A stretch of DNA of 46,184 nucleotides from Acidobacteriota bacterium (GCA_018269055.1 JAFDVI010000049.1:1-46184), one strand, 5' to 3'. Positions 10,002-18,747 are shown, counted from the stretch's first letter. Numbers and translations: made by a program. The notes: generated by a model from the sequence alone, not told the origin.

Positions 10002-10366
10002 AACATTTCGTTGGCAACACCAAGAAAAGTGGAATCAAAGTCAAAACAGTGTGCCCCACCGGTTTTCGCCCCGTCAAGCAAACCAAATTTTTCCAATGAA
10101 TTTTGTCAGTTTTAGCACGGAACAAGTTCAACAATTTCATACACTTCTCTTGAAAATCACGGCTTTGAATGGGGTAAACATTAATTCCCTGAAAGATAAA
10201 AGTTTTCGTCATCGGTTTAGGACAATCGAATGTATATTTTGCGTTCTAGGAAATATTGATGGCTTTGCTGAAGTAAACCCGCCACTAGAAGAACCCGTAA
10301 GTTATTCTAGGAAGCGAGGTTTCATCAAAATCAAGAAGTAAAAAAATAAAGAAGGGGGAAAAAGAG
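10002..10366. other. AT-rich intergenic stretch, no supported gene
   Basis: Composition is clearly AT-richer than the neighbouring genes. Short ORFs exist on both strands (for instance 10051-10341 on +), but none has a recognisable motif or a convincing ribosome site, and they overlap each other in opposite directions. The last 40 bases carry the strong GAAGGGGGAAAAAGAG leader of the next small gene. A TATATT at about 10230 could be its -10 box. Confidence 0.5.
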
Positions 10367-10633
10367 ATGACCAAAATTACAAGCGATACGTTGAAGTTGA
10401 TCAATAAATTACCGGACGCCAAACGCCAAAAAGTGGATGCCATCGTCCGGCGTCACGTGCGAGCCTGTCACCAGAATGGGTTTGATCCCGAAAATCTGGA
10501 TCGGGTTTATATCGAGGCTATTGAAATGGTTGATATTGAAGATCGCTTCCCGGAACCGATCATTTCGGAAGAAAAACGGACTTGGGAACCGTTCCGCCAA
10601 TATGACCAATACATCAGCCCCAAGGCGGCTTAA
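10367..10633 (+). CDS. Small hypothetical protein
   Basis: This encodes 88 residues starting MTKITSDTLKLINKLPDAKR and rich in charged helical sequence, with no signal peptide or membrane segment. The second half contains acidic stretches such as EMVDIEDRFPEPIISEEK. I do not recognise the family. Support for a real gene is a strong purine-rich ribosome site six bases before the ATG and a very strong intrinsic terminator 43 bases after the stop. The flanking DNA is AT-rich, so it may be a recent arrival. Confidence 0.65.
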   Translation: MTKITSDTLKLINKLPDAKRQKVDAIVRRHVRACHQNGFDPENLDRVYIEAIEMVDIEDRFPEPIISEEKRTWEPFRQYDQYISPKAA

Positions 10634-10675
10634 CGGCAATTGGCCAACAAAAGCCGAACTGAATGCTGAGTTCAA

Positions 10676-10714
10676 AAAATCGGGGATGCGCTTTTCAAGC
10701 GCATCCCCGATTTT
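10676..10714 (+). terminator. Strong intrinsic terminator after the 88-residue ORF
   Basis: An 18-bp perfect stem (10676-10693 with 10697-10714) with a three-base loop contains GGGGATGCGCTT and ends in TTTT, followed by GTTTCG. With A-rich and T-rich flanks it could work in both directions. Confidence 0.85.
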
Positions 10715-10809
10715 GTTTCGCAAGAGTGCTTACAACCAGCCGTTCATCGAAACGAATTGAAAGCGTTTTGGAGCCGAAGCAGATAACCTTCACCGCTTGT
10801 TTCGCGAGT

Positions 10810-10838
10810 TCGACAGCAAGGGGGGCTTTCGGTATAAT
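10810..10838 (+). promoter_or_regulatory. Sigma-70-type promoter for the PD40/TIGR03437 gene
   Basis: TCGACA (10810-10815, five of six matches to consensus) and a perfect TATAAT (10833-10838) are 17 bases apart. The predicted start near 10845 gives a leader of about 115 bases before the GTG at 10960. The rest of the 326-base gap 10634-10959 holds the terminator at 10676-10714 and no gene that I can see. Confidence 0.7.
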
Positions 10839-10959
10839 CCGCCGCTTGAAATTTCGACATTAATCTCAATAAACAATACAGCGCACAAGACATGCTCGGA
10901 CAGCGTGTACGCCATAGCTGCCCTGCGGGCTATGCGTTTCGATCAAGGAGTTTTTGAGC

Positions 10960-13842
10960 GTGAAAAGAATTTTTCTGCTTTCATTCATTGTCATCGCCGC
11001 CACATTGGGACTCGTTACCACCCTCAATCGCACCAACGCACAGACAACCACCAGCGATGAAATTTCCATTGCCTTGTTACCTGTGACTCCAAACGTCATC
11101 GGCACACAGATTCGCGGAGTCAGCAACGACGGCAAACGGATCGTTTTCGATTCGATCAACGATTACAACGGTAATAACGTTGACAGCAATCGTGACATCT
11201 GGGTTTACGACGTAGATTCGCGCAGCATCATCCAGATTACCGACACGGCTGACCTGAAGGAAGACACGACAGACACAACGAAGGTTACGACCACAATTAA
11301 CAATGAGACCCCGGCCATCAGCGGAGATGGAACCAAGATTGTGTTCGTCTCGAATGCGGATTTGGGCGGCACCACCAATGCAGACCGCAACTATGAAGTT
11401 TACGTTGCCAATCTGCCACGCAACTCCACAACGCCAACGATTACGCGCATCACCGATACAGGACAAAACCGCGAAAACGAAGTCATCAAAGAGATTTTCA
11501 ACAACTACTCGCCGACGATTAACGACGACGGTTCGGTAATTGCGTTTGTCTCTACCCGTCAAAGCTTCAAAGCTGTCCAAGCTGGGGCCCAGGCGTTTAC
11601 CGCCGCTAAGGAAGGCCCCAATAATGACACGCCGGATGGAAACGGCGAAATCTTTACTTACAACACAAACTCCAAACAGTTTTCTCAAATCACCGTCACG
11701 CGTGATGTTGACGCAACCGTTAACTTCGTCGTCAAAGGCTTTAATGCCAGTCCGTTTTTGAGCGGCAATGGACAAACGCTGGCATTTGTCTCCGGCTTTA
11801 ACTTTTCGGGCGCAACCGCTAACAAAAACACGGATTTCAACGGAGAAATCTTCACGTACAAAGTCGGCGATGCAGCCAATACTGTCCGGCAAGTGACGGA
11901 CACAACTGGCAATCCGGCGTTTCCTTCCAACGGGGTCATGAACGTGATGATCGCGTTCACCCATCCATTAAGTTCGGACGGCACCAAACTGGTGTTCGAA
12001 TCGGCGGGCGATTTTGCCGGCAAGAATTCGGAAAAGCTGCGCGAAGTGTTTCTGGCAGACTTGAGCACAGCGACCACCAAATTCACGCAAATTACGGATC
12101 AAACGACGGTTGATTCGACCAAAAACGATTTGAACTATTTCCCCAGCATTAACGCGGCTGGAACGTTTGTCGTGTTCAACTCTACGCTGAATCTGACACC
12201 AGCTTCGACCAGCGGGATCAAAACCGACAATGCCGACGGCAGTCGTGAGGCGTTCCGCTACGATATTGCCAACAACAAACTCCGGCAAATTACGTTTACG
12301 GATAAATCCCTAACGGTGCTTGATCAGCGAGCCAACAACTACTCTATCTTTGCGGACAATACGGGAAATACGATTTCCTTCAACTACGAAGCAAATGTTA
12401 TCGCAACCAATGCCCTGGCCATTCAGGATGTATTCCAGGCGTATGTGTTGCCGGTAACGAGCCAGAATTCCAGTGCCGCCACGTTTTCCAATGCTGCCAG
12501 TTTCGACAATACGCAGGTTGCGCGAGGTTCGATTGTCGCTGCGTTCGGAACGCAACTGGCGAATTCCACCGTTTCTGCGCCAAACGCCAATCTGCCGTTT
12601 CAGCTTGGCGGCGTGAACGTCACGGTGAATGGTCTGGCAGGACGATTGATTTTCGTTTCGCCGGGACAAATCAATTTTGTAGTGCCAAATGCGATTGGAA
12701 CGGGTGACACAATTGATTTCACCATCAACAACAACGGAATCCGGTCGTCGGGCAAAGCGAAAATTGTGGATGCGGCTCCGGGGGTTTTCTCTGCTGACGG
12801 CAGCGGAAAAGGCAAATCAACCGCGCAATGCGGTCGAGTTTCGCCAGACGGCTTGAGCTTTCTATTGACCGCGCCGCCTTGTGCCATCGGCAACGAGTCC
12901 CAATTCAACTTGCTGGTCATTTACGGCACGGGGTGGGGCAATAGTGCCGGCATCCAGGTGAAAATCGGCGACCAGACTTTGACGCCAAGTTATGCCGGGC
13001 CGCAGGGAGAATTCCTGGGCCTGGATCAAATCAACGTTTCGTTGACAAAAGATTTGGCTGACAAGATGGATCAGGACATTACCGTTTCCATCGTTGCCAC
13101 CACAAACATTGACAGCAACAAAACGTCAACTTCGTTCGGAGGCTATGACCCGCCGCTGACGGTGTATAACGCTGCCAGCTTTGAGGGCGGCGTTGTGGCT
13201 CGCGGCTCACTCGCCGTGGCGCAAGGCGACAATCTGTCCACCGCCACTGTGACGGCCAATGGACCAAATTACCCAACGGAACTGAATGGCGTGAAAGTCA
13301 TCGTCGCGGGAGTCGCGGCACAAATCACGTACATTTCTCCGTCACAGGTCAACTTCCTGGTTCCCAGCGCCACAAAACCCGCAGGCCTGGTTGAAACCAT
13401 CATCAACAACAACGGGACGATCATTCGCGGCAGAGTCCGCGTGCTGGATGCCTCGCCCGGAATCTTTACCACAACTGGCACGGGAACTGGCTCCGCGCTG
13501 GTGCAATGCGGCAAGGTGAATTCCGACGGTTCCATTACCTTTTCCAACCCGCCCTGTTCTGTCGGTACTGACGCAGCCCCCAATATCATTCGTATTACCG
13601 GCACGGGTTGGCGATTCGCTGAAAAAGTCGTTTTGACAATCAACGGTGTTGAGTTGGAAAAAACCTTCGTTGGCGGTCAGCCCGGCTCAGGCGGAGCCTT
13701 GGTTCCGGGAATTGACATGATTGACGCCAAGTTGAAGTCAGAGTTGGCGGGCAAAACCGACGTGGACATTGTCATCAAGACGACGGCTGCGACAGTTGAT
13801 CATTCGAGTTTACCGGGCGTAAAAGTCTCGTTCTCGAATTGA
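10960..13842 (+). CDS. Secreted PD40 beta-propeller protein with two TIGR03437-type C-terminal domains
   Basis: A 960-residue exported protein. A signal peptide (about residues 1-29) is followed by TolB/PD40-like propeller repeats (about 30-480) with recurring signatures such as SGDGTKIVFVSNAD and NDDGSVIAFVS. Two copies of the Solibacter-type C-terminal domain follow: about 505-725 (FSNAASFDNTQVARGSIVAA) and about 730-955 (VYNAASFEGGVVARGSLAV). These domains are characteristic of Acidobacteriota and are of unknown function, probably surface-exposed. GTG at 10960 is preferred to TTG at 10954 because AAGGAG ends nine bases before it. The promoter is at 10810 and a palindromic terminator follows at 13862. 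Confidence 0.88.
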   Translation: MKRIFLLSFIVIAATLGLVTTLNRTNAQTTTSDEISIALLPVTPNVIGTQIRGVSNDGKRIVFDSINDYNGNNVDSNRDIWVYDVDSRSIIQITDTADLKEDTTDTTKVTTTINNETPAISGDGTKIVFVSNADLGGTTNADRNYEVYVANLPRNSTTPTITRITDTGQNRENEVIKEIFNNYSPTINDDGSVIAFVSTRQSFKAVQAGAQAFTAAKEGPNNDTPDGNGEIFTYNTNSKQFSQITVTRDVDATVNFVVKGFNASPFLSGNGQTLAFVSGFNFSGATANKNTDFNGEIFTYKVGDAANTVRQVTDTTGNPAFPSNGVMNVMIAFTHPLSSDGTKLVFESAGDFAGKNSEKLREVFLADLSTATTKFTQITDQTTVDSTKNDLNYFPSINAAGTFVVFNSTLNLTPASTSGIKTDNADGSREAFRYDIANNKLRQITFTDKSLTVLDQRANNYSIFADNTGNTISFNYEANVIATNALAIQDVFQAYVLPVTSQNSSAATFSNAASFDNTQVARGSIVAAFGTQLANSTVSAPNANLPFQLGGVNVTVNGLAGRLIFVSPGQINFVVPNAIGTGDTIDFTINNNGIRSSGKAKIVDAAPGVFSADGSGKGKSTAQCGRVSPDGLSFLLTAPPCAIGNESQFNLLVIYGTGWGNSAGIQVKIGDQTLTPSYAGPQGEFLGLDQINVSLTKDLADKMDQDITVSIVATTNIDSNKTSTSFGGYDPPLTVYNAASFEGGVVARGSLAVAQGDNLSTATVTANGPNYPTELNGVKVIVAGVAAQITYISPSQVNFLVPSATKPAGLVETIINNNGTIIRGRVRVLDASPGIFTTTGTGTGSALVQCGKVNSDGSITFSNPPCSVGTDAAPNIIRITGTGWRFAEKVVLTINGVELEKTFVGGQPGSGGALVPGIDMIDAKLKSELAGKTDVDIVIKTTAATVDHSSLPGVKVSFSN

Positions 13843-13861
13843 CCGTTGGCAACAACAAACC

Positions 13862-13898
13862 GAAACGGCTGGCCCGAAGCTTTCGAGCCAGCCGTTTC
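13862..13898. terminator. Bidirectional terminator between convergent genes
   Basis: A 12-bp perfect stem (13862-13873 with 13887-13898, GAAACGGCTGGC and its inverse) sits between the convergent propeller gene and the CysQ-like gene, followed on + by AATTTTC. Confidence 0.75.
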
Positions 13899-13924
13899 AA
13901 TTTTCTGAGCCTACAACGCGCGAG

Positions 13925-14743
13925 TTACTTGTAGCCTTTCTCAGTCAAAACAGCCGTTGTCGTTTCCACAACCTTGTCGTGAAGCGGGCCATTCGTGGCC
14001 ACGATTCCATTCAGATTCCGAACGTGGTTGGTGTTGTATTCCAGCGGTTGGCCCGAAGTATCCGTGATACGACCACCGGCAGCGCGCAAGATGGCTTCCG
14101 GCGCGCAAGTATCCCATTGATTGGTTTTGGCTCCGGCGTGAATGTAAATGTGCGCTTGCCCTTCGCAAATCAACCCCAGTTTCAATCCGACACTGCCGGA
14201 GCGAACTTCGCCCGTTGAACCCAGCCGTTGGCGAATTTCGTCAACCGTCGGGCTGTGATGCGAACGGCTCATGGCGGCAATCATTCGTGTGGGATCAGCG
14301 AGATCGGAAACGCGCAATCGTTTGGTCGTCAATTTTTCTTCGACAAAAGCGCCAATGCCCGGTGCGGAATAAAACATGCGATCTGTCGCCGGGTTGTACA
14401 CCACGCCGACTTTCGCTTGACCACTGACGGCCAACCCGATCATCACCGCAAATTCGTCCAACTTTTCAATGAACTGTTTGGTTCCATCCATCGGGTCAAC
14501 CATCCACACGCGGTCTTTGGTCAATCGTCCTTTGTCGTCCGGAGCCTCTTCCGAAAGAATGGCATCGTTCGGAAACGCTTTGCTCAATTCACGCACCAGC
14601 ATTTCGTTGGCGGCGTGATCCGCAGCAGTCACAGGATCATCATGACCTTTCCATTCAATTTTGGTGTCTCCCTTGTAAAAACTCATCAAGATGCTTCCGG
14701 CTTCGCGCGCCAGTCGCCTTGCTACTTCCAATTCTTTATCCAT
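13925..14743 (-). CDS. cysQ: 3'(2'),5'-bisphosphate nucleotidase CysQ-like / inositol monophosphatase family
   Basis: A magnesium-dependent phosphatase of the FIG superfamily, 272 residues. It probably hydrolyses PAP (adenosine 3',5'-bisphosphate) from sulfate assimilation. Metal-site motifs are Glu65-Glu66 in ILSEEAP, Asp83/Asp86 in WMVDPMDGTKQF, and WDTCAPEAILRAAGG near residue 215. The ATG at 14743 is chosen: AAGGAC lies upstream on the minus strand and homology starts at MDKELEV. The frame is open to 14824, but that extension would cover the divergent promoter at 14818. Inositol-1-phosphatase activity cannot be excluded. Confidence 0.85.
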   Translation of the reverse strand: MDKELEVARRLAREAGSILMSFYKGDTKIEWKGHDDPVTAADHAANEMLVRELSKAFPNDAILSEEAPDDKGRLTKDRVWMVDPMDGTKQFIEKLDEFAVMIGLAVSGQAKVGVVYNPATDRMFYSAPGIGAFVEEKLTTKRLRVSDLADPTRMIAAMSRSHHSPTVDEIRQRLGSTGEVRSGSVGLKLGLICEGQAHIYIHAGAKTNQWDTCAPEAILRAAGGRITDTSGQPLEYNTNHVRNLNGIVATNGPLHDKVVETTTAVLTEKGYK

Positions 14744-14817
14744 ATTGTCCTTTACTGAATGTAATTTGTCGGTTTTCGGCGCACAGCTTACACAGGCAGC
14801 CCGGTCAGAGGCAAAGT

Positions 14818-14846
14818 TTGACACGATCCCAAGCCATTTCTATACT
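14818..14846 (+). promoter_or_regulatory. Near-consensus sigma-70 promoter for the cyclase-family gene
   Basis: A perfect TTGACA (14818-14823) and TATACT (14841-14846) are 17 bases apart. It fires rightward into the gene at 14912, with a leader of about 60 bases, from the gap between divergent genes. Confidence 0.8.
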
Positions 14847-14911
14847 CGCCGCCGCTTATCCGGTTTCATCTTTTCAGGCAATCATCAACCATCAATTCGC
14901 GGCAGGACACG

Positions 14912-15538
14912 ATGAAAATTTACGACATCACTGTCCCTATCTCGGCAGAACTTCCGGTGTATCCGGGCGATCCCAACATCGAACTTGAGCGCGTTATGTC
15001 GCTGGAAAACGGCGACATCGCCAATGTCACGCGTCTTTGTTGCAGCACGCACATCGGCACGCACGTTGATCCGCCATCGCATTTTATTGACGGAGCCAGG
15101 TCACTGGACGAACTTCCATTGGAAACATTGATCGGCGCGGTCAGAGTGGTTGATGTCGGCGATGTTCCGGCAATTGACGCGGCGGTTTTGAATCGCTCCA
15201 ATCTGGATGGCGTAACGCGCGTGTTGTTCAAAACACGAAATTCATCGTTCTGGCCGGAGGCCAAAACCTTCCACGAAGATTTCGTCTACATTGCGCCGGA
15301 CGCCGCCGAGCGGCTGGTCGAACTCGGCGTGCAACTGGTGGGCATAGATTACTTGTCGGTCGAAAAATTCAACTTCAACGAACCCGCGACACATTTAACC
15401 CTGCTTGGGGCGAATGTCGTCATTGTCGAAGGATTGGCGCTGCGCGATGTTCCTCCGGGTGATTACGAACTGTTCTGTCTGCCGCTCAAAATCAAAGACG
15501 GCGACGGCAGCCCGGCGCGCGTCGTGCTGCGAAAATAA
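14912..15538 (+). CDS. Cyclase-family metal hydrolase (kynurenine formamidase-like)
   Basis: A 208-residue PF04199-type enzyme. The signature HIGTHVDPPSH gives the metal ligands His47, His51, Asp53 and His57. The N-terminus MKIYDITVPISAELPVYPGD and the C-terminal VIVEGLALRDVPPGDYELFCLPLK are typical of bacterial arylformamidases such as KynB. A role in hydrolysing N-formylkynurenine is possible, but no tryptophan-catabolism genes are nearby, so the substrate stays open. It is driven by a near-consensus promoter at 14818. Confidence 0.88.
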   Translation: MKIYDITVPISAELPVYPGDPNIELERVMSLENGDIANVTRLCCSTHIGTHVDPPSHFIDGARSLDELPLETLIGAVRVVDVGDVPAIDAAVLNRSNLDGVTRVLFKTRNSSFWPEAKTFHEDFVYIAPDAAERLVELGVQLVGIDYLSVEKFNFNEPATHLTLLGANVVIVEGLALRDVPPGDYELFCLPLKIKDGDGSPARVVLRK

Positions 15539-15612
15539 GTTTGTCTCTCGAAACAAGCGCTTTTACGGGCGCTTGTTCCATCCACTCAATCAACTACAGG
15601 AGTACCAACACC

Positions 15613-16062
15613 ATGAACATGGATTCTTTTGTCAGCAACTGGCGGCGCATTCACAAACAAACCACCAAAATTATGGCCGCCGCGCCAAACGACAAATACG
15701 ATTGGAAGCCTTGCGATTCGGCAATGTCGCTCGGCGAATTGATGAATCATCTGTGGATTGCCGAAGCCGGATTGGTTGCCGCGGCGAAAACAGGCAGCTT
15801 CCCCAAGGAAATGCCACCACAAATCAAAGACACTGCGGCATTGATCGCCGCTTTCGACAAAACGCACGAAGAAGCCATTGCGACGGCCAAGGCGCTGACG
15901 TCTGAAGAATTGGCGGAATCCGTTGCGCCCTTCGGCCCAGACAAAGCCATGTCGCGAATGACCTTGCTGCATCTGACGCACGAACACGAAATCCATCATC
16001 GCGGCCAGCTTTACACCTACCTGCGCATCGCAGGGTGCGAAGTTCCGCCGCTTTTCGGATAG
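15613..16062 (+). CDS. DinB-family protein (putative metal-dependent hydrolase or thiol transferase)
   Basis: A 149-residue four-helix-bundle protein of the DinB/YfiT superfamily. The three-His metal site is visible as His46 in LMNHLWIAE and the HEHEIHH stretch at 123-129. Members include damage-induced proteins and mycothiol- or bacillithiol-dependent transferases; which activity applies here is unknown. AGGAG at 15598-15602 supports the ATG at 15613 over an upstream in-frame TTG at 15541. Confidence 0.85.
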   Translation: MNMDSFVSNWRRIHKQTTKIMAAAPNDKYDWKPCDSAMSLGELMNHLWIAEAGLVAAAKTGSFPKEMPPQIKDTAALIAAFDKTHEEAIATAKALTSEELAESVAPFGPDKAMSRMTLLHLTHEHEIHHRGQLYTYLRIAGCEVPPLFG

Positions 16063-16076
16063 ACAAGAACATTCAT

Positions 16077-16214
16077 TCAACGCAAGGGCGCGAAGGTGCG
16101 ACGGCGCAAAGAGGGTTGGCGGATTTTTTATAGGCCGAGGGTTCAATTTGCTCCAAGCCGGGATTTTACAAATTGTCCCTTTGTGCCGTTGCTTCTTTGT
16201 TTCTTTGCGTTGAA
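16077..16214. repeat. Imperfect 38-bp inverted repeat
   Basis: The arm 16077-16114 begins TTCAACGCAAGGGCG and its inverse 16177-16214 ends TTGCGTTGAA. The outer ten bases match perfectly and the rest about 75 percent, with a 62-base centre. It fills the gap between the DinB gene and the methyltransferase and encodes nothing recognisable. Confidence 0.65.
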
Positions 16215-16228
16215 CTCAGGTTATTCAA

Positions 16229-16978
16229 ATGAAGTGGGATTCTGATTTTTACGACCAGAAACATTCGTTCGTCACCAAATATGGCGAAGATTTACTGACG
16301 CTGCTTGACGCCAAACCCGGCGAACGGATTCTGGATATTGGTTGCGGCTCCGGCCATTTGACGAAGCAAGTTGCCGATGCGGGCGCGGAAGTCACGGGGC
16401 TGGACAGTTCGCCGGAAATGATTGCGACGGCGCGTGCATCCTATCCGGCCATCAACTTTATCGTCGCCGACGCTTCCGACTTTTCGTTTGCAGAACCATT
16501 CGACGCCATTTTCTCCAACGCTGCACTGCATTGGGTGGAGCGGGCTGAAGAAGCTGTGATTTGTATGTCGCGCGTTTTGAAACCCGGCGGACGGTTTGTT
16601 ATCGAAATGGGTGGCAAAGGCAACATTGCGGGCATCGCCACGGAACTGGAACGAGCGCTAAAATCGCTACATGGACGTCAAGTCAAAGCGACGAATTACT
16701 TTCCAGGCATCGGCGAATACGCGTCGCTGCTGGAAAAACACAGCATCGAAGTCGTTAGCGCCTTGCTGTTTGATCGCCCCACCAGGCTGGAAGGCGGCGA
16801 AGAAGGCATGGAAAATTGGATCAAGATGTTCCGCCGCGAATTGTTGAACGACCTCGGCGAGGAGGAAAAACGCGCCGTGTTTGCCGAAGTCAAAACCGCT
16901 TTGCGCGGTAAACTTTTCAGCGAGGGAACCTGGTTTGCCGATTATCGGCGGTTGCGAATTGTGGCGTACAAGCGATGA
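16229..16978 (+). CDS. SAM-dependent methyltransferase (trans-aconitate methyltransferase-like)
   Basis: A 249-residue class I methyltransferase. The SAM motif ILDIGCGSGHLTKQV covers about residues 34-48, VTGLDSSPEMI holds the acidic ribose-binding residue, and FDAIFSNAALHWV is the Tam-like motif IV. VLKPGGRFVIEMGGKGN follows. The closest named family I recognise is Tam/UbiE-like methyltransferases. Its stop codon overlaps the start of the next, nonsense-interrupted ORF (ATGA). Confidence 0.85.
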   Translation: MKWDSDFYDQKHSFVTKYGEDLLTLLDAKPGERILDIGCGSGHLTKQVADAGAEVTGLDSSPEMIATARASYPAINFIVADASDFSFAEPFDAIFSNAALHWVERAEEAVICMSRVLKPGGRFVIEMGGKGNIAGIATELERALKSLHGRQVKATNYFPGIGEYASLLEKHSIEVVSALLFDRPTRLEGGEEGMENWIKMFRRELLNDLGEEEKRAVFAEVKTALRGKLFSEGTWFADYRRLRIVAYKR

Positions 16979-17334
16979 ATCAAACACAATTTCGACATGC
17001 GCGCGAAGAATTCGAGCGACGTTCCATCCCGGAGTTGATCGAATTGCTGGCGAGCGAAGATTTGCAAACGCGGTTTCTGGCGGAAATGGCGTTGCGCGAC
17101 GCGACCGGCACCTGACTGCATTTCCAGCCTGCGGCTCCGCAGGCAGAGCGCGAACGCGCCATTGCCGAATGGCGTGAATGGTGGCAAGTCCATCAACAGA
17201 GGTTCAAAAAACGATGGCAGGCAAAAAAGACAAACAACTCGTCAGCAACGTCGCGCCGAAACGACCGCGCGAAGAAGAAAGCTTTCGCAATCGAGCCTAC
17301 GAACTCGTCATGCGAATTCCGCCCGGTCGAGTGA
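16975..17334 (+). pseudogene. HEAT-repeat-like small protein interrupted by an in-frame TGA
   Basis: The ORF starts at an ATGA overlap with the methyltransferase and encodes 46 residues with a HEAT-like helix pair, IPELIELLASEDLQTRFLAE. It stops at TGA 17113-17115. The same frame stays open to TGA 17332-17334, and directly after the stop reads LHFQPAAPQAERERAIAEWR then EWWQ, which is how such HEAT proteins normally continue and end. A single TGG-to-TGA change would explain this. The downstream part also runs about 40 codons into the alkyltransferase-like gene, so the natural stop may be lost too. Readthrough at TGA-C or an assembly error are alternatives. Confidence 0.5.
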
Positions 17335-17636
17335 TGAGCTACGGCCTGGTCGCGCGCGTGCTGGGCGCAGGCTACGACGCGCGCGCCATCGGCAATCTGA
17401 TGTACGCGACGCCCAAAGACGAACGCAATATCCCGTGGCATCGCGTCATCAATTCCCAGGGCGGATGTTCCACCGCCGGAATAACGTCGCCGCCTGATTT
17501 GCAGCAACGCTTGCTGGAAACCGAAGGCGTCGTATTCAACGACAAAGGCCGCTGCAAAATCGAAAATTACCTGTGGACTCCGCCGGAGTATGACGCCGAA
17601 GCCAATGACAATTCCCAAGGCAATCTTTTTTCTTGA
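17214..17636 (+). CDS. Alkyltransferase-like protein (ATL)
   Basis: A 140-residue protein with the DNA-binding domain of O6-methylguanine-DNA methyltransferase. FRNRAYELVMRIPPGRVMSY is the family opening and RAIGNLMYATPKD follows. The acceptor motif PCHR is replaced by Pro74-Trp75-His76-Arg77, so the alkyl-accepting cysteine is a tryptophan. This is the hallmark of ATL proteins (E. coli YbaZ, fission yeast Atl1), which bind O6-alkylguanine and flag it for nucleotide excision repair without transferring the alkyl group. ATG 17214 is preferred to the upstream GTG at 17178. ybjQ follows after 20 bases. Confidence 0.88.
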   Translation: MAGKKDKQLVSNVAPKRPREEESFRNRAYELVMRIPPGRVMSYGLVARVLGAGYDARAIGNLMYATPKDERNIPWHRVINSQGGCSTAGITSPPDLQQRLLETEGVVFNDKGRCKIENYLWTPPEYDAEANDNSQGNLFS

Positions 17637-17656
17637 GTTAAACGAGGAACTGAACA

Positions 17657-18064
17657 ATGGAAAACCCTCCCATTTCGCAACCGCCTTATCAAGTCACCGC
17701 GCCGCGTTATTCCGTCGCGCATCACATGGTCACCACGGGATTTGAGCTGCCCGGATTTCGCATCATTCGCAATTTGGGCGTGGTGCGCGGGATTACGGTT
17801 CGATCCCGTTCTGTCTTTGGAACGATCGGCGGCAGCTTGCAGACGCTGGTCGGCGGCAACATTTCACTGTTCACCCAACTGTGCGAAAAGGCGCGCGCCG
17901 AAGCGTTTGAGATCATGATTCAGCACGCCTCGGAAATCGGCGCCAACGGGATCATCGGCGCTCGATACGACGCGAACGAAGTCATGGGCGGCGTCACGGA
18001 GGTGCTGGCGTACGGCACGGCGGTGGTCGTCGAGCCAATAGACCAGACCAGTTATCGAAGCTGA
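17657..18064 (+). CDS. ybjQ: YbjQ/UPF0145 family protein
   Basis: A 135-residue protein of the UPF0145 (YbjQ) family, thought to form pentamers and of unknown role. GFRIIRNLGVVRGITVRSRS and the C-terminal ANGIIGARYDANEVMG and EVLAYGTAVVVEP are characteristic. An N-terminal extension of about 25 residues precedes the family domain. GAGGAAC is upstream of the ATG. It lies in a tightly spaced same-strand series with the ATL and yceI genes. Confidence 0.85.
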   Translation: MENPPISQPPYQVTAPRYSVAHHMVTTGFELPGFRIIRNLGVVRGITVRSRSVFGTIGGSLQTLVGGNISLFTQLCEKARAEAFEIMIQHASEIGANGIIGARYDANEVMGGVTEVLAYGTAVVVEPIDQTSYRS

Positions 18065-18081
18065 AGTTTCAGGAGGCCAAT

Positions 18082-18747
18082 ATGGGACGCGGATTCGCCA
18101 AAATGATTTTGCTGAGTTGTGTCGTCAGCTTGCTGTTTGTGGCATTGCCGGTTTCCGCGCAACGCCGGAAAACAAAACCGCAACCTCAACCAAAACCGCC
18201 GCGCGTATTCACATTCGACGCGTCGGCCAGCGAAATTGCCGTCATCCTGACGCAGGAAGGGTTGATCAGCCGCCGTTATCCCACGCACCGGGTGCTGGCA
18301 AAAAGCTTCAGCGGCAAAATCGAATTGCCTGCGGACGAAACCAAAATGGTTGTCGGACTCGAAGCCGATCCGAAAATGCTGACCAATGTGGATGCTGCGA
18401 TGGGAGAATTTGAACGCAAGGAATTTCACGCCGCCTTGCGCACCCAGGTGCTGGAATCGGAAAAATTCCCTACGATCAAATTCGCGTCCGTTTCAGTCAA
18501 CAATGTTCAGCGCGATGGCGACAAACGCAGTTTCACTCTGAATGGCGATCTGACGGTTCACGGCGTTACCCAGCGTGTGTCATTTCCAGTCAACGCAACA
18601 ATCAGCGACAATGAATTGCGCGCTACGGGCGAAGAGAAATTGAAACAAAGCGATTTCGGCCTGAAACCTTTTGAGAAAGGGTTGGGCCTGATCAAAATCG
18701 GCGACGAGCTAAAAGTTACATTCAACGTCGTCGCCAAAATGCAGTGA
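18082..18747 (+). CDS. YceI-family secreted lipid-binding protein (copy 1)
   Basis: A 221-residue exported protein with a signal peptide (about residues 1-28) and a YceI-type lipocalin-like beta-barrel that binds polyisoprenoid or amide lipids. The family's second half is clear: FTLNGDLTVHGVTQRVSFPV followed by LKQSDFGLKPF and LKVTFNVVAK. It is followed after 12 bases by a second YceI gene, so the two are probably co-transcribed. AGGAGG precedes the ATG. The first half is more divergent than in copy 2. Confidence 0.85.
   Translation: MGRGFAKMILLSCVVSLLFVALPVSAQRRKTKPQPQPKPPRVFTFDASASEIAVILTQEGLISRRYPTHRVLAKSFSGKIELPADETKMVVGLEADPKMLTNVDAAMGEFERKEFHAALRTQVLESEKFPTIKFASVSVNNVQRDGDKRSFTLNGDLTVHGVTQRVSFPVNATISDNELRATGEEKLKQSDFGLKPFEKGLGLIKIGDELKVTFNVVAKMQ

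Noticed and set aside
10051..10341. 96-residue plus-strand ORF and an opposing 94-residue ORF
   Set aside because: No ribosome site or family feature; they overlap each other on opposite strands.
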